A stretch of DNA of 17,928 nucleotides from JAHIVN01 sp018816645 (lineage in GTDB: Bacteria > Patescibacteriota > Dojkabacteria > JAHIVN01): the NCBI GenBank assembly GCA_043816305.1, contig JBDRHZ010000039.1, positions 1-17,928 on the forward strand, given 5' to 3'. The first letter of the stretch is position 1. Each line of letters opens with the position of its first letter. Position numbers and translations under genes: made by a program. Under the pieces are notes generated by a model, which had not been told where the DNA came from, made no database searches, and worked only from the letters and a program-made list of their open reading frames with translations. Of the stretch, positions 1 through 7,014 are shown one piece after another.

Positions 1-1
1 A

Positions 2-133
2 TCGTCTCGAGGTGGTATACGGGAAGATAGGCTTCCAGTTTATCTTATAGAATATATTTGGAGATTTAATAATCGAAAATTGGATATCAATACTAAAGTA
101 AATAAACTGTTAAATTTGGTGGCTAAATTTTGA
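2..133 (+). CDS. Transposase C-terminal fragment (IS1595/ISXO2-like), partial
   Basis: An open frame enters from the left edge and stops at TGA 131-133, leaving the last 43 residues of a protein. It contains REDRLPVYLIEYIWRFNNRK, which resembles the conserved C-terminal segment of ISXO2/IS1595-type transposases (a Y-L-x-E-[FY]-x-[WF]-R-[FY]-N-x-R-K pattern). The catalytic residues lie outside the window, so activity cannot be judged. No terminal inverted repeat could be recognised between the stop and the next gene 29 nt downstream. The family assignment is from memory of the motif and is moderately secure; that it is a transposase tail is more secure than the exact IS family. Confidence 0.6.
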   Translation, partial: SSRGGIREDRLPVYLIEYIWRFNNRKLDINTKVNKLLNLVAKF

Positions 134-157
134 CATTACCCATATTTATTTTAATAA
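130..157 (+). promoter_or_regulatory. Possible outward promoter at the transposase end
   Basis: A perfect -35 hexamer TTGACA (130-135) overlaps the transposase stop codon and points toward the membrane-protein gene at 163. The -10 candidate (TAATAA, 152-157, spacing 16) is weak. If used, transcription would begin at or next to the ATG, giving a nearly leaderless message. Confidence 0.3.
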
Positions 158-162
158 CAAAA

Positions 163-636
163 ATGAAAAACAAATCCTTATATATCGTTATAATTTTCTT
201 AGCTTTAATCTTCTGTACCCTAGCTGCCCTTGCAGCATACTTTCTTTTTTTCGCTGAGAAATCTAACAACACCTCATCAGAAAAAACGGACACAACGTTA
301 ACCTCTGATTCTAATAGTGATGTTGAGGCTAGTGAGACAACTCAGGATGCGGACACAAATGAAGAAGATAATACTGATACGTCGGAAAATTATAATTTTA
401 CATATTTAACTGAAGCCCTAGTTTATGCTCCCGACCCGGATAATCATGTGGGTTTCAAGATTTGCGATACAAGCATCCCCTCATGTACAGTATATATAAT
501 TGACCGCTCTTTGATAGACGAAATAGTGATAGGAGAACAATACCAAGTATCTTTCAATGCAACTGATACTTGTGAAGGTGCCGCAGGAACTTCCTACTGC
601 ATGATTCGGGGAGACGTTTTAGTTGAGCCGATTTAA
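163..636 (+). CDS. Small membrane-anchored extracytoplasmic protein, function unknown
   Basis: Encodes 157 residues from ATG 163. An upstream in-frame TTG at 130 exists but overlaps the transposase stop, so ATG is preferred. The protein has a short basic N-terminus (MKNKS), one hydrophobic segment (about residues 5-30), then a roughly 45-residue linker rich in Ser, Thr, Asp and Glu, and a C-terminal domain of about 75 residues. That domain has four cysteines (ICDTSIPSC, DTCEG, SYCMI) that could form two disulfides outside the membrane. This layout suggests an anchored domain held off the membrane by a flexible acidic stalk. No family is recognised. A decayed copy of the C-terminal domain lies at about 1641-1829, so the gene appears to have been duplicated locally. 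No Shine-Dalgarno sequence precedes the start. Confidence 0.7.
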   Translation: MKNKSLYIVIIFLALIFCTLAALAAYFLFFAEKSNNTSSEKTDTTLTSDSNSDVEASETTQDADTNEEDNTDTSENYNFTYLTEALVYAPDPDNHVGFKICDTSIPSCTVYIIDRSLIDEIVIGEQYQVSFNATDTCEGAAGTSYCMIRGDVLVEPI

Positions 637-670
637 TGTACAGAATACTAAACCTTAATAAAACTTTCAC

Positions 671-691
671 TTCAATGAGCCCATCATTGAA
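671..691. repeat. Perfect 8-bp hairpin between two membrane-protein genes
   Basis: TTCAATGA (671-678), loop GCCCA, TCATTGAA (684-691) form a perfect stem. It lies 35 nt after the stop of the 163-636 gene. There is no T-run after it on the plus strand, so it is at best a weak terminator or an mRNA-end stabiliser. Confidence 0.45.
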
Positions 692-723
692 ACAAAGTTG
701 CTAAAAGTAAATTCAAAAAAATA

Positions 724-752
724 TTGTCTGAATTCTAAATAGTTATTAATTC
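724..752 (+). promoter_or_regulatory. Candidate promoter of the PIG-L gene
   Basis: TTGTCT (724-729), a 17-nt spacer, and TAATTC (747-752) match the -35/-10 layout. The -10 ends 5 nt before ATG 758, so a transcript from it would be leaderless. Support is by pattern only. Confidence 0.3.
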
Positions 753-757
753 TAGTT

Positions 758-1561
758 ATGACTAAAAATATAAAAAGAATACTATTATTAGTATTGATAT
801 ATTCTGCTATATTGGCTGGAACGATTATATTAATAGTCGTTTTGGTATTAGATAAAAATACCAGTCCTAAAGATAATGAAAACACTTTATCTGATATTTT
901 CAAGACTTCAAGTTCCGTCATGTGGATTGGCCCTCACCCAGATGATGAATTATTCGTAGCCGGTACACTTGGATATTTATGTAAAGATCTGGATTATAAC
1001 TGCACAATTGTAGCGATTGGAGAAAACCCCGATTTTATCGAAGCAAATAAACAATCTTCCCAATTTCTAAATGCTGAATATATAAGACTTGCTGATAGAA
1101 TTGGAAAAATAAGGCTTGATTGCCATTATAAGAAAAATTCTAAAGAAAACATCGATTGCATAGCAGAAAGTTGGATTGCAGGCGGAATAGAACAAGAAAT
1201 CACCAAAATACTCAGTGAAAAAAAACCTGATATCGTTTTTACATTTGAGCCTGAGAGCACGATCGAGTTAAGCCAGACCCACGCAGCCAGTTCAATAGTT
1301 GTCAAGAAGGCTATCGATGATTCAAAAGTAAGTGTACATCATTACTATGTTATTCAGACAACCTTACTGACCGAAGAAAGTTTCGACAAAGACAAATCAG
1401 GGGCAACAGATGTATTCGACCTCGATACTAATTTGTGGAATTATAAAATGCAAGTCGTAAGTTTCTACAGTTTTCATTATCCAAGTTTAGAAAAACTGGT
1501 TAACAACAAAACTTATCAGCAGGAACGGATACATCAGGAAATATTTAGAAAGGTTATCTAA
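758..1561 (+). CDS. Membrane-anchored PIG-L/LmbE family deacetylase
   Basis: 267 residues. Residues 7-31 form one membrane segment, so the catalytic domain probably lies outside the membrane. PIG-L/LmbE enzymes are zinc hydrolases that remove N-acetyl groups from GlcNAc-type sugars. The signature HPDDE is at residues 60-64 (H60 and D63 as zinc ligands, D62 as likely general base). The second family motif, normally HPDH, reads SQTH at 172-175. The third zinc ligand is therefore kept (H175), while the histidine that serves as general acid in MshB-type members is replaced by Ser172. The substrate cannot be told; cell-envelope or extracellular glycans are plausible. The gene lies 121 nt after another anchored protein in the same direction. 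The family call is firm; activity is uncertain because of the motif change. Confidence 0.85.
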   Translation: MTKNIKRILLLVLIYSAILAGTIILIVVLVLDKNTSPKDNENTLSDIFKTSSSVMWIGPHPDDELFVAGTLGYLCKDLDYNCTIVAIGENPDFIEANKQSSQFLNAEYIRLADRIGKIRLDCHYKKNSKENIDCIAESWIAGGIEQEITKILSEKKPDIVFTFEPESTIELSQTHAASSIVVKKAIDDSKVSVHHYYVIQTTLLTEESFDKDKSGATDVFDLDTNLWNYKMQVVSFYSFHYPSLEKLVNNKTYQQERIHQEIFRKVI

Positions 1562-1640
1562 TAATTAGTACTTATTTGCACTTATAACTCTCAAATTCGA
1601 TATACAACATCATTGTTCAACTATCTCTAAATTCTAAAAG

Positions 1641-1829
1641 CACATATTCTCCGACTAAGTACAGGTTAAAAAACTTTACGACACAAGCATTCCCTCATGC
1701 GCTGTGCATGCAATTGACAGTTCTCTGACGGCCAAACAAGGCACTTTAACTTTTGTTACCATAGTTCCGACATTGAATACTGCCGAAAACATTGCGCGGG
1801 AAAGAAATCTTCACTCATTCACCTTGTAA
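1641..1829 (+). pseudogene. Decayed copy of the 163-636 gene (C-terminal domain)
   Basis: Read in the frame ending at TAA 1827-1829, this stretch encodes YDTSIPSCAVHAIDSSL, matching CDTSIPSCTVYIIDRSL of the intact gene. The match continues upstream at DNA level (TATTCTCCGAC here, TATGCTCCCGAC there) but with a deletion and an in-frame stop at 1656-1658. Downstream the similarity fades and seems to change frame. No start codon or membrane segment remains. This is a fragment of a duplicated or recombined paralogue. Its exact limits are uncertain; the core at 1677-1725 is clear. Confidence 0.65.
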
Positions 1830-1857
1830 GAGCCAATTCGAAAACAGAAAAATATGT

Positions 1858-2067
1858 ATGAGATTAGTCAATTGTGGAGTCTATGCCCAAATAGATTTCC
1901 AACGAACAGGATTTTTTGACAGTACAGATGCAGATACAAAGTACTTAAACTGCAAATTTCCTATTCCGTGTATCGTTTTGAATAGCATTAGCAAGCACGA
2001 AATCACAGAAAAACTAGCATCTGGAGAATCTAAAGAACTAACAACCTTAGAGGAGAAACTGTTTTAG
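1858..2067 (+). CDS. Doubtful small ORF, possible remnant of the same family
   Basis: An ATG-initiated frame of 69 codons directly after the pseudogene. The predicted product has no membrane segment or signal peptide. Residues around CKFPIPCIV and a following GE resemble, loosely, the C-D-T-S-I-P-S-C-T-V and GE pattern of the protein at 163-636, so it may be the tail of a further diverged copy that has lost its anchor. It has no ribosome-binding site and no recognised family. The 1562-2077 stretch otherwise contains only the pseudogene. It may not be expressed. Confidence 0.3.
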   Translation: MRLVNCGVYAQIDFQRTGFFDSTDADTKYLNCKFPIPCIVLNSISKHEITEKLASGESKELTTLEEKLF

Positions 2068-2077
2068 GAACTGCCGA

Positions 2078-2452
2078 CTACAGATCCAACTTCTCCTTCA
2101 CCTTCTTTACAACATCTTCGAGTTTCCAGTCGCTCTTGATCATATAGCCGCTTATGCCTATCTGAACTGACTCAGAGATCTTATCCATATCACTGAGATT
2201 TGTAAGGAGAAATACTGGAATATCTTTACCCCAATCACTTCCTCTCAACTCTTTGAGCATAGTTATACCGTCCATCTTTGGCATCACTATATCGAGAAGT
2301 ATCACTTCCGGTTTCTCATCTTTTGCCTTCATCAACCCCTCTTCTCCATCAGAGGCTTCAATGACAGAAAACCCCTCATTAGTGAATTTATCTACGAGAG
2401 CCTGAAGAATGGGTGCATCATCCTCCACGATTAAAATAGTCTTTTGTGCCAT
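2078..2452 (-). CDS. Stand-alone response-regulator receiver (CheY-like)
   Basis: 124 residues, the length of one receiver domain with no output domain. The phosphorylation site is intact: acidic pocket E10-D11-D12, acceptor D54 (LLDIVMPKMDG), T84 and K106. The protein should take phosphate from a histidine kinase and signal by binding a partner, not DNA. It is the last gene of a minus-strand cassette that also encodes a second receiver (51 nt upstream), a histidine kinase and a kinase-less sensor. A promoter-like sequence at 2470-2498 could give it separate expression. Its target is not identifiable here; the KSDxxL segment near the end is shared with the neighbouring receiver. Confidence 0.92.
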   Translation of the reverse strand: MAQKTILIVEDDAPILQALVDKFTNEGFSVIEASDGEEGLMKAKDEKPEVILLDIVMPKMDGITMLKELRGSDWGKDIPVFLLTNLSDMDKISESVQIGISGYMIKSDWKLEDVVKKVKEKLDL

Positions 2453-2469
2453 ATTTTTTAGTTTAAAAA

Positions 2470-2498
2470 GTTATATACATGATAGGGCGAAACAGCAA
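2470..2498 (-). promoter_or_regulatory. Candidate promoter of the distal receiver gene
   Basis: On the minus strand TTGCTG (2498-2493), a 17-nt spacer, and TATAAC (2475-2470) lie 18 nt before the ATG of the 2078-2452 gene. The -10 matches consensus at five of six positions. It may allow expression of this receiver independent of the kinase operon. Confidence 0.4.
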
Positions 2499-2503
2499 AG
2501 AAG

Positions 2504-2899
2504 TCAATTTGCTAATCTAAGATTTGTAATCTCTTTGATATCATCGATGATCGCATCAAGACGCACATCAGATTTCAGATAACACTTCCTTACTCCAAGC
2601 TTTTTGTATACCAATACCTTGTCATCACTAGCCGTATTTGAAACTAGTATTATCGGAACATTCCGAAATCTTTCCATACCTTTTACTCTCTCTATAAATA
2701 CTATTCCCGTTTCTTCGCCAAGAAGATAGTGATCTAACCATACCAGATCAAGTATCATTTCATTCTCTATCTTTGTAAGGGCCTCCTGTACACTTTGGGA
2801 AGTTATCACCTCCATTCCAAGCCTAGTTAGCTTTGCTTCCACAGCTTCCATGAGAGGTCTTTCGTCTTCGATAACTAGAATCTTTTTAGGTTTAGCCAT
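2504..2899 (-). CDS. Stand-alone response-regulator receiver, divergent
   Basis: 131 residues, a single receiver domain with no output domain. The core residues are present: E11-D12-E13 pocket, acceptor D56, S87 in place of the usual Thr, and K109. The segment after the acceptor is unusual (D56 followed by HYLLGEETG instead of the common xxMPxxxG), which changes the loop that normally positions partners. The gene begins 20 nt after the stop of the histidine kinase, on the same strand, so the two are almost certainly co-transcribed and form the nearest kinase-receiver pair. No Shine-Dalgarno sequence is visible; the start is preceded by an A/T-rich stretch. Confidence 0.9.
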   Translation of the reverse strand: MAKPKKILVIEDERPLMEAVEAKLTRLGMEVITSQSVQEALTKIENEMILDLVWLDHYLLGEETGIVFIERVKGMERFRNVPIILVSNTASDDKVLVYKKLGVRKCYLKSDVRLDAIIDDIKEITNLRLAN

Positions 2900-2919
2900 A
2901 ATTTTTTTAAATGCAAAAT

Positions 2920-5274
2920 TTATATAAGTTCTTTTGTTCCTTCTTTCCTCTCCATTCCTGTCTGTGGTATAGATACAAAAAACGTCGTACCCTTGTCTAA
3001 CTCAGACTCAAACCAAATCTTGCCTCCCGTATGCTCAACTATTGATTTTACCATATATAGTCCAAGACCGGTTCCCTCTGTATCCAGTTTCTTTATGTTA
3101 TCTGCACGGAAAAGTTTGGTGAAGATCTGATTTTGTTGTTGCTTTGGTATACCATGACCTGTATCGGATACCTTTATCACATAGTTTTCCCTTTTGTTTA
3201 TCTCATTTCTATTTGAAGTGTCAGTATAGATTTCTATCTGAACGTCTCCTTTGTTTTTGTTGTACTTTATTGCGTTTGTCAAAAGGTTTTGGATAACGAT
3301 ACGCAACAACTTGGGATCAGCTGTAATAGTAGGAAATTCCTTCTCGTACTTCTCCCTGATTTCAATCTGTTTATCCAACGCCTGAGGTTCTAGTTCGTCT
3401 ATGATCTCCTTTGAAATTTCGATAATGTTGCATTGCTGAGGATCAACCATAAACGTACCCATTTCAAGCCGGGAAACATTCAGCAAAGAATCTACTAATT
3501 CTATAAGTCTTCTATTAGCCTTGTAAATCTGATCAAGATATTTCCTTTGTCCACTTTTTACTTTTCCGACATCCTCACTTAGAAGCATCTCGGCATACCA
3601 ACTTATAGTAGACAAAGGTGTTCTCAGCTGATGCGACGCCAAAGAAACAAATTCGCTTTTAGCTCTGTCGACCTCTCTTTCTTTTGTTACATCTCTAAAT
3701 ACTTCTACAACTCCTATCACCTTGCCCTTGATAAGAATCGGTGTCGTTGTAATTGAGACGGGAAACTTAGTCTTGTCCCTTCTAACAAAATAGTAGGTGT
3801 CCGTAGTTGAATAGTATGTTGTCCTCAAAGGAACAACTCGTTTCCCCGGTATTAGAAGCAGGGATCTAAGACGCTTATTTTCAGGAACCTGCTTTCCGTC
3901 TTCATCAACCATTGGGACTAACTGACTAAGTGATGATCCAACAGCTTCCTCCGATCTTAGACTTAACATCTCTTCAAATGTTCTATTCACAAGTATTATC
4001 TTTCCCAACTTATCGGTTACAACAAGGCCCTCCCCTATTGCAAGAAGAACAGCTTCGTCACGTGCCTTTGATTTCTCCAGTTTCACTTTCTCATCATTCA
4101 GGTCTTCTAACACATTCAACATAGCTTTCTTTACTTTCTCAAGTTCATTAACTTTTACTCCAAGATCTTTCTTGCTCTTCTCTAAGTTCTCCAACATTGA
4201 GGCTCGAGCCTGTTCGGTTTCTTTTATCTTACTTACATCATGGCAGATAAACACATATCCAGCTCTCATTCCTGACTGATTTCTCAGAGAATTGACAGAC
4301 AACTCAACCGAAATCTCCTCTCCTTTGCTACTAAGTATAGTTGTATTTAGTAGCGTTGGAACTTTTCGCTGTATTCGGCTCAGTCTAGACTCTCTATTGA
4401 TTATGGAGTCCGAATCAGGCACATAGGTTTTCAATTTTTCATTTAAAATATCTTTCGAACTTTTTTCCGTGAATATAGTCGTGGCATTATTTACATACAT
4501 GACTTTGCCTTCAAGATCTGTAACGAACAACAGGTCTGTCATTGTATTAAGAATAGCTGGTGTGACGAACATAGGATCTAAGGTGAAAAGCTGATATTTA
4601 CTGATCGCTATGGAGATAACTACTGCCCAAAGTCCTATAGCTATAAAACCTAGAGGATAATAAGGTTCCCCGAACGAGGGCAGAAAATCAAAGGCTGCTG
4701 AAGATGCAACAACAGTACTGATCAAATGCACCTTTAGCTGAGACTTCTGAGTAGCATTTAGCCTCCTCGATGAAAGAGCCCGAATGGAACTATAGAAGAT
4801 CAGTAAAAGAATAATCAATACCAACGCAATAAAGGCGGTTATCAGCTTCCCTCCCTCCGCGTCATAGCCCCAATAGTACTTAGTAACCCCGGAAACAATC
4901 AATCGAAACGGGAGTAAAGCTATGAATGGAGCAAAAATAAGATAAATAAGCAAGCCCTTTTTAAGTTTTTCCCGTTCATCAATCAACGACAGGGTAAAAA
5001 TGTACAAATTTGGGACTAAGGTCATAACCCCCAGCCAACAAACCTTTTGCCAGAAAAGTGCTAAATCGGGGACCTTCACCATAAAAGCAAACCCATTTCC
5101 AAACATCCACAAGAACAATGAAGTTGTAACTGCAAAGAAGGAAATATGAACTGCCTTCCGATTCTTATTGAGAACAACAATACACCCTAGAAGCAGCACT
5201 ACAGCTCCAACAAGTAAAAACGGATAAGAATAAAAGTTGAAGCTATAATTTTGGGCAGTTAATATTTCAGACAT
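2920..5274 (-). CDS. 7TM-PAS-PAS sensor histidine kinase
   Basis: 784 residues from ATG 5274; a TTG three codons upstream is possible but less likely. Order: about seven membrane segments (residues 15-230, 7TM histidine-kinase N-terminal type), PAS domain 1 (about 240-350), charged coiled coil (350-405), PAS domain 2 (about 405-530), HisKA dimerisation/phosphoacceptor region, and HATPase. The H-box is SHQLRTPLSTISW with phosphoacceptor H548. ATP-binding boxes are complete: N-box QNLLTNAIKYN, G1 DTGHGIP, G2 GTGLGLYMVKS. It should autophosphorylate in response to a membrane or cytosolic cue and pass phosphate to the two receivers directly downstream. The upstream neighbour on the same strand has the same kind of 7TM-PAS input but no kinase. 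The signal is unknown. The class assignment is firm. Confidence 0.95.
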   Translation of the reverse strand: MSEILTAQNYSFNFYSYPFLLVGAVVLLLGCIVVLNKNRKAVHISFFAVTTSLFLWMFGNGFAFMVKVPDLALFWQKVCWLGVMTLVPNLYIFTLSLIDEREKLKKGLLIYLIFAPFIALLPFRLIVSGVTKYYWGYDAEGGKLITAFIALVLIILLLIFYSSIRALSSRRLNATQKSQLKVHLISTVVASSAAFDFLPSFGEPYYPLGFIAIGLWAVVISIAISKYQLFTLDPMFVTPAILNTMTDLLFVTDLEGKVMYVNNATTIFTEKSSKDILNEKLKTYVPDSDSIINRESRLSRIQRKVPTLLNTTILSSKGEEISVELSVNSLRNQSGMRAGYVFICHDVSKIKETEQARASMLENLEKSKKDLGVKVNELEKVKKAMLNVLEDLNDEKVKLEKSKARDEAVLLAIGEGLVVTDKLGKIILVNRTFEEMLSLRSEEAVGSSLSQLVPMVDEDGKQVPENKRLRSLLLIPGKRVVPLRTTYYSTTDTYYFVRRDKTKFPVSITTTPILIKGKVIGVVEVFRDVTKEREVDRAKSEFVSLASHQLRTPLSTISWYAEMLLSEDVGKVKSGQRKYLDQIYKANRRLIELVDSLLNVSRLEMGTFMVDPQQCNIIEISKEIIDELEPQALDKQIEIREKYEKEFPTITADPKLLRIVIQNLLTNAIKYNKNKGDVQIEIYTDTSNRNEINKRENYVIKVSDTGHGIPKQQQNQIFTKLFRADNIKKLDTEGTGLGLYMVKSIVEHTGGKIWFESELDKGTTFFVSIPQTGMERKEGTKELI

Positions 5275-5358
5275 ACAAAACAAAATTTACAATAATTCAA
5301 AGCGTCGAACATTAAACTATCTTTAGCTATGTCCTATGACCATTGTTCGATTAAAACC

Positions 5359-5387
5359 ATTTTAGTTAATAAGAATTACAATTGCAA
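5359..5387 (-). promoter_or_regulatory. Candidate promoter of the histidine-kinase gene
   Basis: On the minus strand TTGCAA (5387-5382), a 17-nt spacer and TAAAAT (5364-5359, five of six to consensus). The -35 sits in GTTTGCAATTGTA (5389-5377), a 13-mer repeated exactly upstream of the neighbouring 7TM-PAS gene. The predicted leader is about 80 nt. Confidence 0.5.
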
Positions 5388-5444
5388 ACAACCAATCACT
5401 TAAAAATACTTACCCGACTTCGACTAAAATAACGCAACTAAAAG

Positions 5445-5464
5445 AATAGTATCATCATACTATT
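5445..5464 (-). terminator. Hairpin downstream of the 7TM-PAS gene
   Basis: AATAGTAT, loop of 4, ATACTATT form a perfect 8-bp stem. On the minus strand it is followed by CTTTTAG, a short T-run, consistent with a weak intrinsic terminator 76 nt after the stop of the 5540-6730 gene. A second, imperfect hairpin (5494-5511, GAAA-GAG paired with CTC-TTTC) lies closer to the stop. Together they suggest the two sensor genes are not simply one transcript. Confidence 0.45.
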
Positions 5465-5539
5465 TACTACTGGCCACTAGATAAAGCAGGGCCGAAACGA
5501 GACCTCATTTCAGACACAGGTTGAAATCTTTAGTTTCTC

Positions 5540-6730
5540 TCAATCTGTATATCCTTTTCGCTTTTCGAGCTCTGTAATCTTCTTTTTCATCTCAAGTAAC
5601 TTCATCTCTCTTCCTACCATAAGCTCATTTATTCTCTTCAATTCATCTGTTTGTGTTTTCAGTTTTTGCTCATAATCTTTTCTCATACTGATATCTCTCC
5701 CGATCAGAATAAATCCTTTGACCTTGTTATCGCTTCCCTTTATCTTTGAAACAGAGAATGAATAAATTTGATCTTTTTTCGTTTTAATTCTCATTTCATA
5801 GTCACCTGTATCTTTTACACTTATATAATCAAGAAAGTCAACGTTTGTCTTCAAACTTCTATCTTCCTCTTGAGCCGATATCTCAACATATCCCCGGATA
5901 TCCATCCCGACGATTTCCGAAGCGGGTACTCCAAATATTTTACTGCCTATTTTATTTATCTTATTTATCCTTCCATCCACTTCTATCAAAAAGATTATAT
6001 CTGATACAGATGAGAAGACCTCTCTTACAGCAGAAGATACAGATAGAGTAAAAAGTTCATATTTCCAGATTCCATACCCTATCATAAGCGACTGGACTCC
6101 CATCCCAAGATTCGCTAGCTCAGGTATATCATTCGATAGTTTAAACTGCTTCATTGCAAGATCAAAAACTGCAAAAATTATTGCAATAAAAAAGCCTAAT
6201 AATACGATTAATATCTTTCGTTTCTCTCTGCTCTCATTATTCTTTGAAAATTCTCTAACTAAAAGCCTTACTGCGAATGCAGTTGCAATAAAGACCCACA
6301 ACATCCATAAATAATCCCAGAGAGTCTCACTCGATTGGTAAGTCCAGCCATAACTTCTTCTTACAGGATCACCAGTTAAAATGTTTGTAAATAAATCCAA
6401 AACAAAAAAGAAGAGCCCTGGTAAGTAAATACACCAAAGAGCCTTTTTCCGTTTCTCCTTCTCCGTCCCAATAAAATAAATAACAAAATGTAGCAATACA
6501 GACGCTCCAAGTATCCAAAACGGTGATCTAACTTTCAGCCAAAAGAACGCCATATCGTAAGTATCTGCATTCATTAGGCTAAAGGTTGATAAACCCCAAA
6601 GAAATGAAAATAGCGAAAAAAAGTGAAAGCACTTATTTTGGCGGCTTCGTGGATTTTTACTTAATGCCATTAGACCAACACCTAAAGATGCAAATGCAAA
6701 AATGAGAATAACTAGTGAAAAGATACTCAT
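5540..6730 (-). CDS. 7TM-PAS sensor protein lacking a kinase domain
   Basis: 396 residues. An N-terminal block of about seven membrane segments (residues 3-225) is followed by one PAS domain (about 235-350, including the segments VSDIIFLIEVDGRINKINK and ILIGRDISMRKDYE) and a terminal coiled coil (350-392) with INELMVGREMKLLEMKKKI. The protein stops there: no HisKA, HATPase, GGDEF or other output domain follows, and the downstream 265 nt encode none. The terminal helix resembles the linker that precedes kinase cores in PAS histidine kinases. It may be an accessory input subunit that dimerises with, or modulates, the full kinase encoded next. A broken kinase gene is the alternative, but the clean stop and the absence of kinase remnants argue against recent truncation. 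Confidence 0.85.
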   Translation of the reverse strand: MSIFSLVILIFAFASLGVGLMALSKNPRSRQNKCFHFFSLFSFLWGLSTFSLMNADTYDMAFFWLKVRSPFWILGASVLLHFVIYFIGTEKEKRKKALWCIYLPGLFFFVLDLFTNILTGDPVRRSYGWTYQSSETLWDYLWMLWVFIATAFAVRLLVREFSKNNESREKRKILIVLLGFFIAIIFAVFDLAMKQFKLSNDIPELANLGMGVQSLMIGYGIWKYELFTLSVSSAVREVFSSVSDIIFLIEVDGRINKINKIGSKIFGVPASEIVGMDIRGYVEISAQEEDRSLKTNVDFLDYISVKDTGDYEMRIKTKKDQIYSFSVSKIKGSDNKVKGFILIGRDISMRKDYEQKLKTQTDELKRINELMVGREMKLLEMKKKITELEKRKGYTD

Positions 6731-6753
6731 CGATTTTGAAATAAAGTAGATAC

Positions 6754-6783
6754 ATTCTAAACATAAAAAAAATACAATTGCAA
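6754..6783 (-). promoter_or_regulatory. Candidate promoter of the 7TM-PAS gene
   Basis: On the minus strand TTGCAA (6783-6778), an 18-nt spacer and TAGAAT (6759-6754, five of six to consensus), 23 nt before the ATG. The -35 is embedded in the 13-mer GTTTGCAATTGTA (6785-6773) shared with the histidine-kinase promoter. Confidence 0.45.
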
Positions 6784-6869
6784 ACTGTCACATCTATTGA
6801 TAAAATAAAGAACAATGTATATGAAATTAATCAATAAAACTTTTATTTTAGAAATGTTCCTAACCCCTC

Positions 6870-6885
6870 CACCCCGCTAGGGGTG
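6870..6885. repeat. GC-rich perfect hairpin between divergent genes
   Basis: CACCCC, loop GCTA, GGGGTG: a 6-bp all-perfect stem in otherwise AT-rich DNA between the divergent 7TM-PAS and proS genes. No T-run follows on either strand. Role unknown. Confidence 0.5.
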
Positions 6886-6914
6886 AAATACTTTTATCAC
6901 AATTATCTAGATAC

Positions 6915-6946
6915 CTTAGTTACCTGATTACTTAGTTACCCAGTTA
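6915..6946 (+). repeat. 16-bp imperfect tandem repeat upstream of proS
   Basis: Two units, CTTAGTTACCTGATTA (6915-6930) and CTTAGTTACCCAGTTA (6931-6946), match at 13 of 16 positions. The 12-mer GTTACCTGATTA within it (6919-6930) recurs in inverted orientation directly after proS (8770-8781). Confidence 0.6.
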
Positions 6947-6961
6947 TCTGGCCAGCTGCCA

Positions 6962-6990
6962 TTGTTTTTGTGACACTTTTCTTGTATCCT
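6962..6990 (+). promoter_or_regulatory. Candidate proS promoter
   Basis: TTGTTT (6962-6967), a 17-nt spacer and TATCCT (6985-6990). Right after the -10 lies a perfect 12-bp palindrome GCTAATATTAGC (6993-7004), which would fall at the transcription start and could be an operator. The sequence TAT-C-CTTAGCT is similar to the clpC -10 region (TATACTTAGCT). Confidence 0.4.
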
Positions 6991-7014
6991 TAGCTAATAT
7001 TAGCAAATCAAAAA

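Noticed and set aside
667..921. Minus-strand frame of 84 codons overlapping the start of the PIG-L gene
   Set aside because: It is antisense to the membrane segment of a gene with clear PIG-L motifs and has no start signal or recognisable domain.
5768..6051. Plus-strand frames opposite the 7TM-PAS gene
   Set aside because: Antisense to the PAS domain; no independent support.
6740..7014. T-box or other riboswitch before proS
   Set aside because: No T-box sequence or specifier stem was recognised, and the predicted leader is only about 20 nt long.
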